Positions 12,990-25,698 are shown, counted from the first letter of the stretch. The stretch: 64,000 nt of DNA from Acridotheres tristis (GCA_037013685.1 CM072886.1:61248933-61312932), one strand, 5' to 3'. The notes: a model not told the origin generated them from the letters alone. Translations and numbers: made by a program.

Positions 12990-13135
12990 TAATTATCATT
13001 ACTACTATTATTATTAGGATTGTGGTGCAGCCTCTAGGCTGTACCAACACTAGGCACTGTTTTCCCACAGAACAAAAATGTGGGTAATTTCTGCCCTGAG
13101 GAGTTTACCTTAGAATTAAATGTTTTTCCTGAGGG
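12990..13135. mobile_element. probable ancient amniote MIR-type SINE
   Basis: The order of motifs resembles old amniote MIR/CORE-SINE-type copies: an ATTATTATTAGGATTGTGGT start, then CCTCTAGGCTG, then CACTAGGCACTGTTTTCC with CACAGAACAAAAA, then TTTCTGCCCTGAGGAGTTTACC. In related copies the last part reads like CAGTCCCTGCCCTGAAGAGCTTACAATCTAA. The assignment is from memory of this family and needs a library search. Confidence 0.55.
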
Positions 13136-14404
13136 CCTGAAATGCCATTAATTACACATTTGAGTAGTGGTAAGTGCAGTGGGACCTAATTTAATCGCAG
13201 CCTTTTAGATATGTGTAATATAAATTTTAAATAATGCAATAATTGTAATAATAATTCTGACAGGAGACAGTGAAAAACCATTTTTCTGTGTCTATAGGCT
13301 AGCAGTCCTTTTGGAAATTAGAGACTTTGGAACACGGAAAATTAGATGGAGTGATAATTGAAGGAAGCAATAAAACATGAATATGCTAAAATAGGGGATG
13401 AACTCATTGGCTTTGACTTTTGTAAAAGGAATATATGCTTTCTCCAGAGCATTTTTTTTCTTTACCTTGGGAAGAAATGCATATTTTAAATCATAGCTTG
13501 AGATTTCTGGACGTCCTGAGGAGACAAGGCTACAGCAGTATAGAAGGACTGCAGTGCCAGAAGGACACAGGCCTTTCCCAGCTCTGCCAGCTGCTTCTCA
13601 GAGGCAGCTCCAGATGGGCAGAGCCACTGGGGCAGTGGCTCAAAGGGGCTTTCAGGGATGAGGGACACAAAAAGTTTTTTGAGGTGAGGAGAGGGAGCAC
13701 TGTAGTTACCAGGTACATGGTATCTGGGGTACGCTCAGATTCACAACCCTCCTATTTCTATATCTACTCTTTTTAACTACATTGTGAAGATGCTGGTGTA
13801 AGGAAAATCAAGCATCTATACACATATCCAGAGCTGCAGCTGACCATTTAACAAAATAATTATCAGAGGTTTATAAAGGCTTCTACCCAAATTTGTGGTG
13901 AGAGAAAAAGTACTGTTGAGCATTCAAAACTGTCAGAAAGCAAATATGAGTACAGTGGGGTTGACTTCCAACATGGCCAGGCTCAAGCCCACCCTTCACC
14001 ATGTACTGCTGTGCTGAGAGACCACAGCCACTGAAAACAGAGCAGTGAAGGAGCTGAGAAATAGATGATACGTGGGCTGGGCCATGCATCACAAATCTGA
14101 ACTCCTAGTGGCCTCCTGTGACTAAATGCCATCTCGAGGAGACACCTGAGTTAAAAGGGCTCGTTAAGAATATTATTGATCCAGAAAGGGGTAGAATTAT
14201 GCAGCAACATACAGAATGCACACTGTTATTTTATTTTGCTTACTGTTGAAAAGCCTCAGAGACAGTAAAAAGAAGTCTAACCTAAGGAGCTGAATAAACT
14301 CTACAGCAGACAAAGGGATTAATGCTGGGTTGGCATAACACTGAATGGTATATTTTGGGTTACTCACACTAGAACCTACTGGGGCCTTAATCAAGTATCA
14401 ACTG
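13136..14404. other. gene-free intergenic stretch
   Basis: Nothing convincing was seen. A moderately GC-richer segment at 13500-13740 keeps short open frames on both strands, but none resembles a known protein or has a supporting splice pattern. Confidence 0.5.
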
Positions 14405-14960
14405 CTCTGAAAAAAAGAATCCTGGCACTACTGTGGAAAGCTCAGTGGACATCACTGTTAAACAAAATGCTAGTAGTAAATTAAAAATCAGTCCGGAAAT
14501 ATTGTAATTCCCAGAGGCTAGTTATTTGATATGGCATGAGTACTTTGTTCAGTTCTGGGAACTCAGCTGCAAAATATATAGAGAAGACACAGAGACAGGC
14601 AATGCAAATGATTAGAGGCTCAGAGGAAATTTTGTATCTGGGTGACATGAAGAAAGGACATGATAGAGCTTTATAGAAAATAATGAATGGCACAAAGAAG
14701 ATAAATCTTGCATTTCTGGGCACTTTTTTTTTCATAATTTAAGAACAAGAGTTCATCCAGTGGAATTAAAAAGATATAAATTTGAAAGTGATGAAAGAAA
14801 ATACTAGCTATTAAAGCGAAAACATTCACTGTTACATGAGATTAAATTTGGAGAAAGGACTAGATTGTGTAAAATGTGTAAAGGGATAAAAACGTTAATA
14901 CTTCAATGCATAAGCCTGCCATAAAGCCAGAGGGACAGGGGAAGAATCATTTACAGAAAC
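14405..14960 (+). mobile_element. ancient, heavily diverged CR1 LINE fragment
   Basis: Segments follow the order of CR1 ORF2 C-terminal and 3' sequence: a CCTGGCACTACTGTGGA-like region, then GTACTTTGTTCAGTTCTGGG, then AGAAGACACAGAGACAGGCA, then CATGATAGAGCTTTATAGAA followed by AATGAATGGCACAAAGAAG. These match the CR1 pattern of 'gtgcagttctgg', 'agaaggcaac' and 'atgatagaggtctataaaatcatgagtgg'. Divergence is high and no reading frame survives. It looks like an old amniote CR1 rather than a recent bird subfamily. Confidence 0.65.
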
Positions 14961-15896
14961 TCGTCTTGAGGCAAATTATTGAATTTTTTGAAGCTTCTTC
15001 TGAAGCATTTACTGCTGATGATTAAAGGGAGAAGCTCTGACAACAAATGATACTAGTTCTCATTTGAGATACAGATTCATTTTATTATCCAGGAGGGACT
15101 AATGTCCCACAGTCACCCATTTGTGCCCAAGTGAATATCCTCTCCAACTGCACACTTGGGTGTTTCTTTTTCCACAGTTTGCCGATTACAACATTGCTGG
15201 GAAAACACAAAATATTCCTTTAAAACTCATTTGTATTAAATTAATTCCCTTCAGGGACTCAGATATTGAGAGACACATCCATGTGACAAGTGTAGATCTG
15301 TATTTGTAGGATCCATGATCTAAGTAATCCTGCAGAACACCCTCTCATTCCAGTTTGAAAACCTCTCGATTACTGATGCTAGTAACTTGCTGTGTGGTTC
15401 ATACTCAACCCAGCTCAGGGGTAGATTGAATATGTGACCCATTAGTGTTTCTTCAAATAGATGCAAACTTGCAAGGTGACAACCAACAGAAGCTAGGTTC
15501 TTCAGAGGCAGAATGTTTCCATTCTAAAAATATGTTACAGTCCCCAGTCAGTGAAATTTTCACTTCAAGCCTTGCAGTCATAAGTAACATGAAACTTCCA
15601 ACTGGAGACATTACGAGAGTTTTTTTCTCTATAATAATATAGAGTCACCCATTTTAGATATATATTTTTCATATTCAGTACAACAACATGCTAAATGTGC
15701 CTGGCAAAAAGAGTAGGAACTTCATATATCTTGGGAAAGATGACAATGTGACAAGAACACTCATATCCCAAGATGTTCAGCCAACTGAAAACTACTTCCA
15801 CCTCACAGAGATTTACTTATATATAAACCTGAATTACACTTAAATTTGATAATGAATTATGATGCAGTACAGAGCTCTACTGCACCTGTGACATTC
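14961..15896. other. gene-free intergenic stretch
   Basis: AT-rich sequence with no recognised gene, RNA or repeat between the old CR1 fragment and the solo LTR. Confidence 0.5.
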
Positions 15897-16315
15897 TGTC
15901 CCAGTTTCAGCCAGGACAGGGTTAATTTCTTTTCAGTAGTCAGAAGGGGGGCATGGCCAGACCCTAATATTATTTGGTACCACCTCACATCATTGCCAGG
16001 GGCTGGGAAAAGGGAATCTCCTTTGCTTCCAAGGAGAAGGGCATCCTTTTCCAGTTGGGTGAGAAACATGGTTGGGAAGAGCAGGTCAGTATTTATTGTG
16101 GTTTTCAATGTTTCTTTGCCTTATGACTTTTTTTCATTAATATTGTTGCTGTTAGTGTTTGTTTTCTTATTTCATTGCTGTTTCCAGTCAATTGTCCTTA
16201 CCTCAACCTATGATCTTTGCCTTCTGTGCTTTCATTCAGAGGGGAAAGGGGAGTGAGCAGCAGCGTGGTTTTAGTGGGAATACTAAATTGGAGAATACAT
16301 TCCTAAACCATGACA
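15897..16315 (+). mobile_element. solo LTR of an endogenous retrovirus, ERVL-like
   Basis: The element begins TGTCCCAGTTTCAGCCAGGA and ends AAACCATGACA, so it has the TG...CA termini of an LTR. The start resembles a common bird LTR family whose start reads TGTCCTGGTTTCAGC with GGATAGAGTTAATTT, and the end resembles the usual GTTAAACCATGACA. In between come a T-rich block, TCAATTGTCCTTACCTCAACC and GGGGAGTGAGCAGC, matching the R/U5 side of that family. The flanks are CATTC and CCTTC, a 5-bp target duplication with one mismatch. No internal viral genes are present, so it is a solo LTR. The family name is from memory. Confidence 0.8.
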
Positions 16316-16879
16316 CCTTCTCACTCTTTTATAAGCTACGTCATCCCAACAAATCCTCAGGCTCAAGCCTTCTGTTTAGTATGTGGGAATCACAGTTTTT
16401 TCAATGCTTATTTGTGTGTTAGACCAGTCTGAATTGTTCAAGTAGAATCACCAAACTATACTACCCTTCAACAGGTTCAAAATGTGCTCATCTTTTCTTG
16501 CCTTACATAAAAACACCAGTTGCTGGTTCACAGATGGAGTCTGTGCAGCAATTTGGTACCAGCAAGGGCTGTTCCCCTTCACATTTCCCATCCATGTCAC
16601 AAAATATGATGCCACAGATAAAGCAACTGCAGAAAACTGTAACAATTGCATTTCAGTAGTCTTTTGCCATCAACACTATCCATATAATGTTTTGTTCTTT
16701 TTTGTTGTTGTGGTTTTTTAGAGTCAGGATGAGTTGTCATAAAAATGTTGATGAACCACTACATACCCTACCCCCAAGTAATAGTAAGGAAGAAAACAGC
16801 AATCTAACAGTAGCTCAGTTTTCTCTGGGATGTGATTCCATGTCTGTCAGTGGCATGACAGTGCATTTACATTATGTTA
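16316..16879. other. gene-free intergenic stretch
   Basis: Nothing recognised apart from its position between the solo LTR and a CR1 tail. The part next to 16880 may be older CR1 sequence too diverged to identify. Confidence 0.45.
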
Positions 16880-16945
16880 AGTCACAGGTTGGACTCGATG
16901 ATCTCAAAGCTCTTTTCTAACCTTGCTGATTCTGTGATTCTATAA
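16880..16945 (+). mobile_element. CR1 LINE 3' end
   Basis: The bases CACAGGTTGGACTCGATGAT, then CTCAAAGCTCTTTTCTAACC, then TGATTCTGTGATTCTATA match the avian CR1 3' end, including two degenerate copies of the terminal ATTCTATG octamer. Only the last 65 or so bases are clear. Confidence 0.85.
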
Positions 16946-19900
16946 AATTTCAAAAAAGCAAGCCAAGAAAACAAAACATTGCAGCTTCTAGATTTAAAGC
17001 CCCAAAAAATGAGAAGCCAAAGGAAGACATAATAGCTTTTTCTTTCAACTTCCTCTTTTCTTTAAATACATTATTTTCTTGTTTGTTGGTTAACTACACA
17101 AAAAGGAATTAATGATGCATATAGTAAAAGGACCACTGCAGGCAGAATAGGTTGAATTAATTAATATTCCTGCATCACTAAGATCTGCAAGCCTCAATAG
17201 TAATTTCAATATCTGAATAAATGATTTACCATTAATTAATGATTACTGTCCTACAGCCAATTTTGCATATAACGAAAATAAATCTTATGTGAAGTGTTGC
17301 TTGCCTTGTAGAAAAAACCCAAAACCTAAACCTTAAGTTATCTTATGGTCAAAGTCAGTTGGAGAGCCAAAGACAAAAAATGAAAACAGAATAAAATTTT
17401 TTTAAGAGAAAGTAACTCCAGGATTTGAAGGTAACTTGAGTAAAAGGGAAGAAATTCAGAAAGACAGGCTTTCATTGGGGAAAAAAAGTTTTCAAATATT
17501 ATATACCATTGAAAGAGGTCAACTGGTACAATCTACATTTAATTTGGAGTTCTGCTTCACTCCAATTTACCTGATAAGCACAAACCATAAAATCTGTTTT
17601 TATTTGTATAATCAGTAAAAGTCTAAGACTGATTTAGATCTTCACTCTTCTACAGCTTGTGGTGAGAGCTTAGTATAGGTCAGTCATAGAGAGGTTTTAC
17701 TTTCCAGCTAATCTTCAGTAACTAGGGTTGTATCTAGGATTGTAAATCACAGTGGAGACTTGTAATGTGGAAGGAAGAAGAGAGTAGCTGTTTGAAATAG
17801 AACCACATGCAAACAACTAAATATCTCCTAGAACTTGTGCCATTGCTGCTGACAACTGTTCTATTCCTTGCTGGTGGTACACTATCAAATAAAATTTGGG
17901 TATACCTCTTAGAAGGCAAACTCCTGAAAAGGTGATAATTCTTTTGCTAAACAAACTTATTTTGAAAAGGATGCAGCTGTTGAGGATCGTATTGGTTTAA
18001 TTTGAATTTCCTGGCCAACGCACCAAATAATGTCATAGTTTTGATTTGCCAATTTAAATATATTTATTTTCTGTTGTGAGACAGAACTAGGAGCAGAAGC
18101 AAGGCAGGCCTAAAACTTAAAAGGGTATAAAAAGAAATTTATTAACTACACAAAGAAGGGGAAAAAAAACAAATTTAGAAAAAGATTTTTAGACCACCCT
18201 TTCCTTTCTCCACGGAGAATGGAGTGGCTTCCTTTAGGTGGGTCAAAAATAAGGATTCTACACTTATGGGACACATGAACATTTGTTTCTTCTTGAATCT
18301 TGTATTTTTCCTCCTGTGGAATCTCTGAAAGTGCTGGAAGAGAATGACGTTCCATATTGCACCCAAACCGTTGCACTGTAAACCTGAAACAGTTTCATTT
18401 AGAAAATAGAATGCTTTAATCTATACAAAGTATTTGAGGAAAAAACCCAACAAACTACAACAAATAACAGAAAGTTCTGAGAACTGTTTATTATAGGATG
18501 CCTCATCTTAAAACATAATTTGGCATCTGACATGTCACTTATGGGTTTGATGTTTCACTGGCTGATTGGAGAGACAAGGCTATTTTTTACGACTTCATGC
18601 ATGGCACTTTTAGCCTATATGATACCTGTAATGATGATAAGCTTTGAGTACTGCACTGGCTTGCAAGTTTCAAGGAACATTTCAACCAACAGTGGAAAAG
18701 TTTCACTGATGTGGATGACATCCAAGGTGCAGGGATGCCCATAGGGTAAGGGAATGGTGAAACAGACCCCTGCACAATTTTATACTGAAGAGTCAGAGAA
18801 CACATGATTTAATAGCTATCAGCTCCTACACTTGAATTCTCACTGCCTCTAGTCACTTTGATTTTGTCTATATCAATACTGGGTAAGACTGTGGGGTATG
18901 TTATGTCCTACCTGGCTCCAGCTGGAAACCCACTGGGCTCTCAGCAAGCAATACATTCCCCCATTTTTGCTGTAGGGATAGTTGGCATTGACAATACACT
19001 TCCTAAGCTTCCAAAGCAGAAAAACGTGTTAGTCCCAATACACCATTCTTTTTATTTTGGCCTTATATTCCAGGTGTGTTCAAAATGCTGACATCTTGAA
19101 AGAAAGAGAAGTAAGAAACAGAAGGAGGGACAATATGTGACAACCAATTTTTCTGATTTCATTTCCACCACTTTAGCCGTCATGTCCCCACTTTTTGAAA
19201 AATGTATAATAAAATTACTGCTTAATTGAAAGGAAGAAAAACTAATAAAAACAGGCATTACAAAAAGTACCTTTACATAAAGTACCTAAAAGTGTTAGTG
19301 AATTCTATTTTTCCTTTCTAGGGCATTCTTATCCTAGATAGGGTAGGATATATATATATTTATATATCCCTAGTAAGAATAAATCCTGATTAAAAATATA
19401 TTTTAAAAATCAGCCTACAGGCTTATACAGTATTATAAGATATTGATTTAGAATACTGTACATCCAGAAATCTGATTCAGTATAATTTAAAGAGAAATTC
19501 CACACTTCGGTAAAAAAGGAAGAAATTGCTTTCAAGAGATGCATTTTAACATTTTAAAGGACAGCTCCTATCTTTGAAAGCAGCTTAGAGGATTGAAATA
19601 CTGGAGGTAGCTCCAGAGGAGATTAATTGACAACATGCAGGTGAATGGGTCAATTACACAAACAATCTGATTTAATCACAGGGGTTTACAGCTTTGTCAC
19701 TTTGACAGAGTAATAAAGAAGTTTATCATATCCTGTAGGTGCTATCAGACACTTTGGCCTGCTACAAGGATGTTGTAATCACACTTGAAAGATTTTCTAT
19801 GGTCATTATTAGTATATAGAGTGGTTACAATGACAGGTTTTTTTCTGCAAGGTATAATCAAAGCTAATATACTTTCCTCTGCTTTCTCCCTTTGCCTGTG

Positions 19901-21056
19901 AACACATCAATAACAGATTTAAATATTTCAAGGTCAGTGGAGTTAAGCTGACTTTGGAGAAAAATGTAGTAATGCTGCAGGCCATCACACTTGTAAGAAT
20001 TTCTATATTGTTCAAGTGTTTGCTTAGCTACTCCTAAGCCCAGGAGGCTGGATATGTAGTGAAGATGGAATGACATAGGGCATTACAAATCTCTTGGCAG
20101 ATAATACAGTGTTTTACACAGAATATGTGTCAAGCATTTCATAGGTATCTGTGTGGCTGTTTTCTTGATGAGGTGATGAAGTGGCATTTCAGGAACATCC
20201 TTAGTGAATGCTACAGAACTGCAGTTGTACATATCCATCTGTGCACTTTTTACAGGCATCATTACAAACCAGGATGATACGCTTTCTGAGATTGCCCATC
20301 CAAGCAAGATAACCAAAAGAGAATAATTTGCTAATTTTCCTCTGCACACCTGCAGTATTATGGCTACAAAATGAAACATGCAGCGTCTTATTCAAAATAC
20401 GTGTTGAAAACCAAGTCCTCTATTACAATGAAAACTGGCAGAATCTGGAAATGTTTCTAGCAATGAGCAGCTGGTGTGATCAGCTGTAAAATTTTCTAGA
20501 AGCAGTACTGAAAATGCTGTAATTTTTTTTCCTCTGTAAGCAGCATTAGTCTTTGCCTGACTAACCTCTAGTAAGGCTACACAGGGTGTTGTTGCCACCT
20601 AGAGTCAGCTCATAAAAACATAAGTTCTGCAAGTCTTTTTTTCCTCTCCACTTAAAGCAGAAGGAATCGTCCAACACACCCAGATACCTCCCATCACGCT
20701 GTCACTTAGCCCCGTTTTTCTTCCAATACAGAAAAAAACCCAACCAGAAAAACCCCAAACTCAAAACCTAGAAACCATAGAGGTGTGTTTCCAACAAGTT
20801 GCCTGCCTATATGTGGATTTGTGGAAAATGCAAGGCAGCCTGTAGCCTTACTGTCATCAGGGTCTGCAGAGAGACCACTTGCAGCTGTCAGTGATCTTGA
20901 CCTTTGAAGATGGAAGCACAGCTCTGGCCTCTTCAACCAACCAGGACTAAAACTAAACCAACTAACTCAGGAGTGACAAGTGCATGGGATGCTGTGCCAA
21001 GGCTAAATGTGGAGCTGCTGGGCTGCTTTGCTTGTGGATATTCAGGAGCTAGGACC
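16946..21056. other. gene-free, AT-rich intergenic stretch
   Basis: No exon or RNA gene was recognised. A short AT-alternating run lies at about 19350-19365. The block at 19600-19760 is homeobox-motif-like and is listed separately. No transposon copy was identified with confidence. Confidence 0.5.
19600..19760. promoter_or_regulatory. possible conserved non-coding element
   Basis: A non-repetitive block with GATTAATTGACAA, TTTAATCACAGG, CACTTTGACAGAG and TTTATCATATC, i.e. TAAT-type homeobox, TCF-like and GATA-like motifs in a short span. This is composition-based inference; conservation was not tested. Confidence 0.25.
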
Positions 21057-21153
21057 CCCATCCCATCCCATCCCATCCCATCCCATCCCATCCCATCCCA
21101 TCCCATCCCATCCCATCCCATCCCATCCCATCCCATCCCATCCCATCCCATCC
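21057..21153. repeat. perfect (CCCAT)n pentanucleotide array
   Basis: Eighteen uninterrupted TCCCA units fill 21061-21150, with partial units on both sides. The complementary strand is (GGGAT)n: triple-G runs separated by two bases, the textbook arrangement for an intrastrand G-quadruplex. A 5-base unit keeps all frames open and yields Ser-His-Pro-Ile-Pro repeats that are not proteins. The purity suggests a young, length-variable array. Confidence 0.97.
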
Positions 21154-22429
21154 TCTCTCCCCTTTTTTTCTCTCCCCAAACAGCTCATATATCATTGCTT
21201 TTGGTCACATAGAGAGACACAGGGTCAGGATGGAAATGAAATGTGGAGATGAAAACTGGTGGAAAATAAAGTCCCAGTGAAGGTTCAACAACAGGTGCAC
21301 ATTCACAACTCTTCTTTTATGCATGTAGAGTATCCACTTCTACATCAGACAATAAAACTATTACTTCTGAAACAAAATCAGTTTATTAATTTCTTTATTT
21401 TATTCCATTTATTCCCAGACTAATTGGAAAACAGAAACTGAACAGAATTTTGACAAAGATCCCAGTATTATCCTCACTGCTTTCTCTTGTGTCCATTTTT
21501 AATAATCTTGACTAGAAAAAGACCTCCAAACATGAGCTTTTGTAATCCATAAATGCTTGACCAGACATTTCACAAAGATAATTCCTTGACTCAAAACTTT
21601 AGAAAGGTAAAATATCAGGACAGATAAGTAATGAGGGTGAAGTGGTGGTGGAAAAAGTTAGGAAGTCATCTCAGGAGAAATTCACATTTTACAAATGCGT
21701 GGGAAAAATATTACAGATCTGTATTGAGAAATTGTAGATAAAAGTAGGAAACCAAGGGCTTATGAAAAATATTAGTTCCATCAATTTCTTCAGGCTGAAT
21801 ATGCTTTTCAGAGCAGATTTAGAATTCTGCCAGCTGGAATCGCTTTTTATTGACATTTATCACTCAGAACCATCAAGAATAATTTATAACATAAATATTC
21901 TGCTTCCACCACCAGCAAGAAATGTCTCAGTCATGGCATATGTAGCTATGTACTGAAACATTTGTGATCTTTTAAAATTAATGTAATTCTTTTTTTGCTA
22001 AGGGAAGTTGACATTTTCACCAACCACTGTAGAAAAATACTCTGTTCTCTTCTGGAAATATGGCCAGGCTTCCTATGACTTGTAATTCCCCGTGTTCATT
22101 TAAGAAAACCACTCACACTGACTAGCTAACTGTTGCTCAATCTTTAGATGAATAGCAATTAAACTCTTTCTGAAAAAAAAGTATTTTGTTTTCTTTCTCC
22201 CTTCATCCCCCCCCCCACAAACTTCCCATTCCCTTTCTGAAAAGAAACAAAGTAGAATTTTTAGTTTAGGACACGGTTTACAGAATAATCTGTAAGGAGA
22301 CATCACCACAAACAAATAAAACCCACAGCTTGTTAGGGTGGCTTTGTCATTTTGATCGCTTGTGAGACATTGGTTTCTCTTCTGCATTTGAAATACACAG
22401 AGTAAACGGTGTGTAACATCCAGACCAAT

Positions 22430-22780
22430 TCAGAGGGTGAGGAGGGAACACAAGGAGCTTTTCAGTAATTCCTCCTGGCCATACACAGCGACAGATCACA
22501 GCTTTTATTTCACCAATCTGTTTTTACTACTCTGCTCATGGCCTGCACCGAGCATTACGAGGGGAGGATTTTTTACTGACATAATTGGCGCAACTCCCTG
22601 AGGTAACCAAGCCTCTCAAGGAAGAAAGAGAGTTCTTGTCCTTGTCATGAACACCATAATTTTAAAGCCAATGGCGATGAGATTAGTTAAATGAGGTGTT
22701 TTACAATAAGAGTACAGTGACCCGCAGATATGACAAAGCCACTTCAGACTTTAATTGGAAAGAATCTTTAGTCTTGTGAG
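22430..22780. promoter_or_regulatory. possible conserved non-coding element
   Basis: A non-repetitive block with dispersed CpGs outside any island (CACCGAGCATTACGAGG, ATTGGCGCAACTCC, GCCAATGGCGATGAG) and TAAT-type motifs. Retained CpGs in otherwise CpG-poor sequence can mark constraint, but conservation has not been tested. Confidence 0.25.
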
Positions 22781-23639
22781 AAATGTACTTCTTAGAAGGG
22801 CAGAACTGTAGGCATGGCTGGTAGTGAAAACCACTCAACTTGCAATTCTGCATTGAAAGCTGCCAGACCAATTTTTTGGAAGACTTGGAATTTTCCAAAT
22901 TATACAGTGTGTACTGTATGTAGAAAACCAGCTGTTATCCTCCAGAGGCCACCAAAGCAAAATTTTTCAAAACTTATATTTCAGTAGTTTGTAAAATTTA
23001 AATAAAAATAAATATAATTACTGTTCATTTTATAAGCCTTCATTACCAGAATTGAGAACTCGTGGAGCAGTTTGTTTGGCTGGTTTGCTGAGGAATATTG
23101 ACCTTTGGCTCAGGTGTGCTCTCTAGAGTGTGTTTAATATGCCTCAAAGGAAACATTCAAGCAGCATCTGTTCTTTCTCAAAAATGTATGAACAAGAAAA
23201 CCAAAACTCAAATCAATATAAAATGTAAATCTCATTACATTTTAAATAGTCCTAAGGAGAAATTACTCACAAATGTTTATATCTAAACCTTGAACTTTCC
23301 TGAGAAACAAATACTTTCATCAAACAAGAAGGCTTTTTTCCTATTGAGAAGCTCAACATGAATAAGAGTAGCAACAACCTCTGCACATTCAAGTCTCAAA
23401 GTAAAAGAAGGGAAAAAGGGACAGATTGAGAGAGGGTGTAATTTATAAAATATTGGAGAAGAGAAAGATGATAATTGCAGCTTTGAAAGATCTAGAATTG
23501 GATGTGCAAAGCAAAACCCTTAGTCTCTAAAGAACATATAAGTTTTCCTGCCAAATCCTGACCCTTCCATCATTCCTTCCCAGAGAAGAGTATCAAGGCA
23601 TGAAGTCTAAGCAATGGCCACTTCCTTCTGAGCTCTTTT

Positions 23640-24250
23640 ACCTTCTCAGACTGTTAGCGAGGCAGACTTGTGCAGAAATGAATCATAATCCTTATAACAG
23701 TACCCATTTCCCTGATTTTAAGGTAATTTAAAAATCCGTGTTTTTATAAACAAAAGTGCTTTCTTAATAGGATAATGCTTTGTGCCTGTCAATATTCCTA
23801 CAACCAATTAGCTATTCCTAATAACTTCTTGAATCCATTGGGCAATTTCAACTAAGATTAACAGAGGAAGAGTGGCTTCAAAAACATCGAGCTCCTACCA
23901 GTTTTGTAGAAATAAGTGGCTAAAGAGGGAAAAAGAATGCATTAATACTCCCCATGGAAGTGCAGAGGTAGAAGCTCACCCTTTATTAAATGGGTGATTA
24001 TCTCACTGAGCAGCAGCCATTAGTTGTGATTCTCATGGGACTACTTGCCATTTATTAGCTGCTCCTCCTAGCACATGCAGGGATTGCTGTAGTCAGAAGA
24101 AAAGCATATTTCCAGCAGCAGTCCAAAGCTGGCACCAGGTCTAAGGCTGGTCATTTGCTCTGTGGATATTCAGAGAACATGACCATGGTAACAACGAGTA
24201 ATTTGATTACAGGGAATTAAACTTAGTTTTGCAACTTATTTGCTGGAGTA
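23640..24250. promoter_or_regulatory. possible conserved non-coding element
   Basis: A non-repetitive block with many TAAT/ATTA cores and CCAATTAG, TTTATTAG and TTTGATTACAGG segments. It contains no open frame of note. The call is pattern-based only. Confidence 0.22.
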
Positions 24251-25663
24251 GGTTTTTCTCCAGTTCCTTAATATGAGCAGAGATGATCAAAAGTGTCAGA
24301 CTTGGCCAATGACATTGTCAGGACCCCAAGGGCACCACTAGCCCTGTTTGTGCTCCAGCTGCCCTGAGGCTCCCCCAGCTCTGAGCAGGGACCAGGAGTC
24401 CATTTCAGCTCCTCCAGGGCTCTACCCCATCATGACCAGGGACCAGGACCCTGAACTGTGAATCTCTGCCCCAGAAATGTCACAGCAGGACCAGTCTCCA
24501 GCTCCTCACAGCTCTGCCCTGCCTGGCCACAGGCCCATTTCCATCCCTAAGGTGATGCTGAATACCTGAGGCCAGGGCTGGGGCTGTCTGGGACTCTGGG
24601 GCTCCCTCTCCTCAGGCTACCTTACTGCTGCCACCCTGGGATTTCTCCTCATCCACCCCTTGTTGCACCCTGACAGCCACTCTATAAAACTAGCAGTGCT
24701 CTTCTCTCAACCATGTCATGGGAACACTTCCCACCTGTACCACTCAGTCTGGCATTCAGCTCCCTAGAGGAAAGGAGACACCAGAAGAACAAGCTTACAG
24801 GGCTCCTGAAACCCTTCTCCAATGCCTTCTGCAGGCTAGGGGGCAATAACAGAGTTAGTGGAAAGCAGAAAGAAGGAGGTCTAAAGACAAGAAAATTTGA
24901 TAGATTGGTATCAAGGCTCCCCTGGTGATTTCTTGGCCACTTTTGGTGCTTGTCTGGTTAGGCTGTTGTGTCTCAGGATGTTTTTGATCTCAGCTGGTCA
25001 CCTATGCAACTAAACCTCATAGAGATCAAGAAGATGCCTTGGCCACCACAGTCCACCTCCTAATAAACTGAATTAGCCACAGACACCTCAGTTATGTCAA
25101 TATATCAGTCTGGTGCCTATGGTATGGGCACATCACTACTTCTGACAAGTCAGTGACGGGGCAACCACCTGTGGTAATGGGTTAGCAAGCTGGACCAGGA
25201 GCTTCTTCAATCACCTCAGCATGAACCCCCAGAGCAGGAGAGTCAGGGCTCCCAGGACAGAGGCCACTTTAGTATCTTCACATATTTGTCACTCTTTCAT
25301 CTTCTAAAAGGCCGCCAAATTGTCTCTGCCCACTCTGCCGTCTAGTTCTATTAGAGGAGTTATATTTGTCGCAGCTCTAGTGAAAACTTTCCATTTTTCA
25401 TTTCTCCATTTCTCACTGCTCATCCTCCCACAGCACGTCGTCACCCGTTTCCTCAGCCTCCCCCTCAAGAAACAGTGGTTCCCCTTTCCATCCCTCGTGT
25501 GCATCAGCAGGCTTGCAATAGTTTTGCTGATGACAGCTTGTGAGCAGAGCCCTAGGCTGAAAGAATGAGGGAGCCTGTAGGAGCTGAGTGTCTGGGAGAG
25601 TGTCCTACTATTTTGAAGAAAGTGGTTACCAGAGACTTAATGGGAACTCTCATGAGGGTGCTC

Positions 25664-25698
25664 CCTTGTCTAGATGTCCTTGTCTAGTTGTCCTTGTC
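25664..25698. repeat. short 14-bp tandem repeat
   Basis: CCTTGTCTAGATGT at 25664-25677 is followed by CCTTGTCTAGTTGT at 25678-25691 and the first seven bases of a third unit. One mismatch separates the two full units. Confidence 0.85.

Larger units (their letters stand above)
21154..25663. other. gene-free intergenic stretch
   Basis: No exon or RNA gene was recognised. A C-run lies at about 22208-22217. A GC-richer block at about 24310-24800, with repeated CCAGGGACCAGG and CCAGCTCTG phrases, could be an unrecognised repeat. Two blocks with conserved-element character (22430-22780, 23640-24250) are listed separately. Confidence 0.45.

Noticed and set aside
15897..16315. Possible full-length endogenous retrovirus
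   Set aside because: Only one LTR is present; no gag, pol or env remnant was seen and the second LTR at 49.3 kb belongs to a different family.
20904..21252. Open frames encoding Ser-His-Pro-Ile-Pro or Gly-Met-Gly-Trp-Asp repeats
   Set aside because: They are the translation of the CCCAT microsatellite, open in every frame because the unit has no stop.
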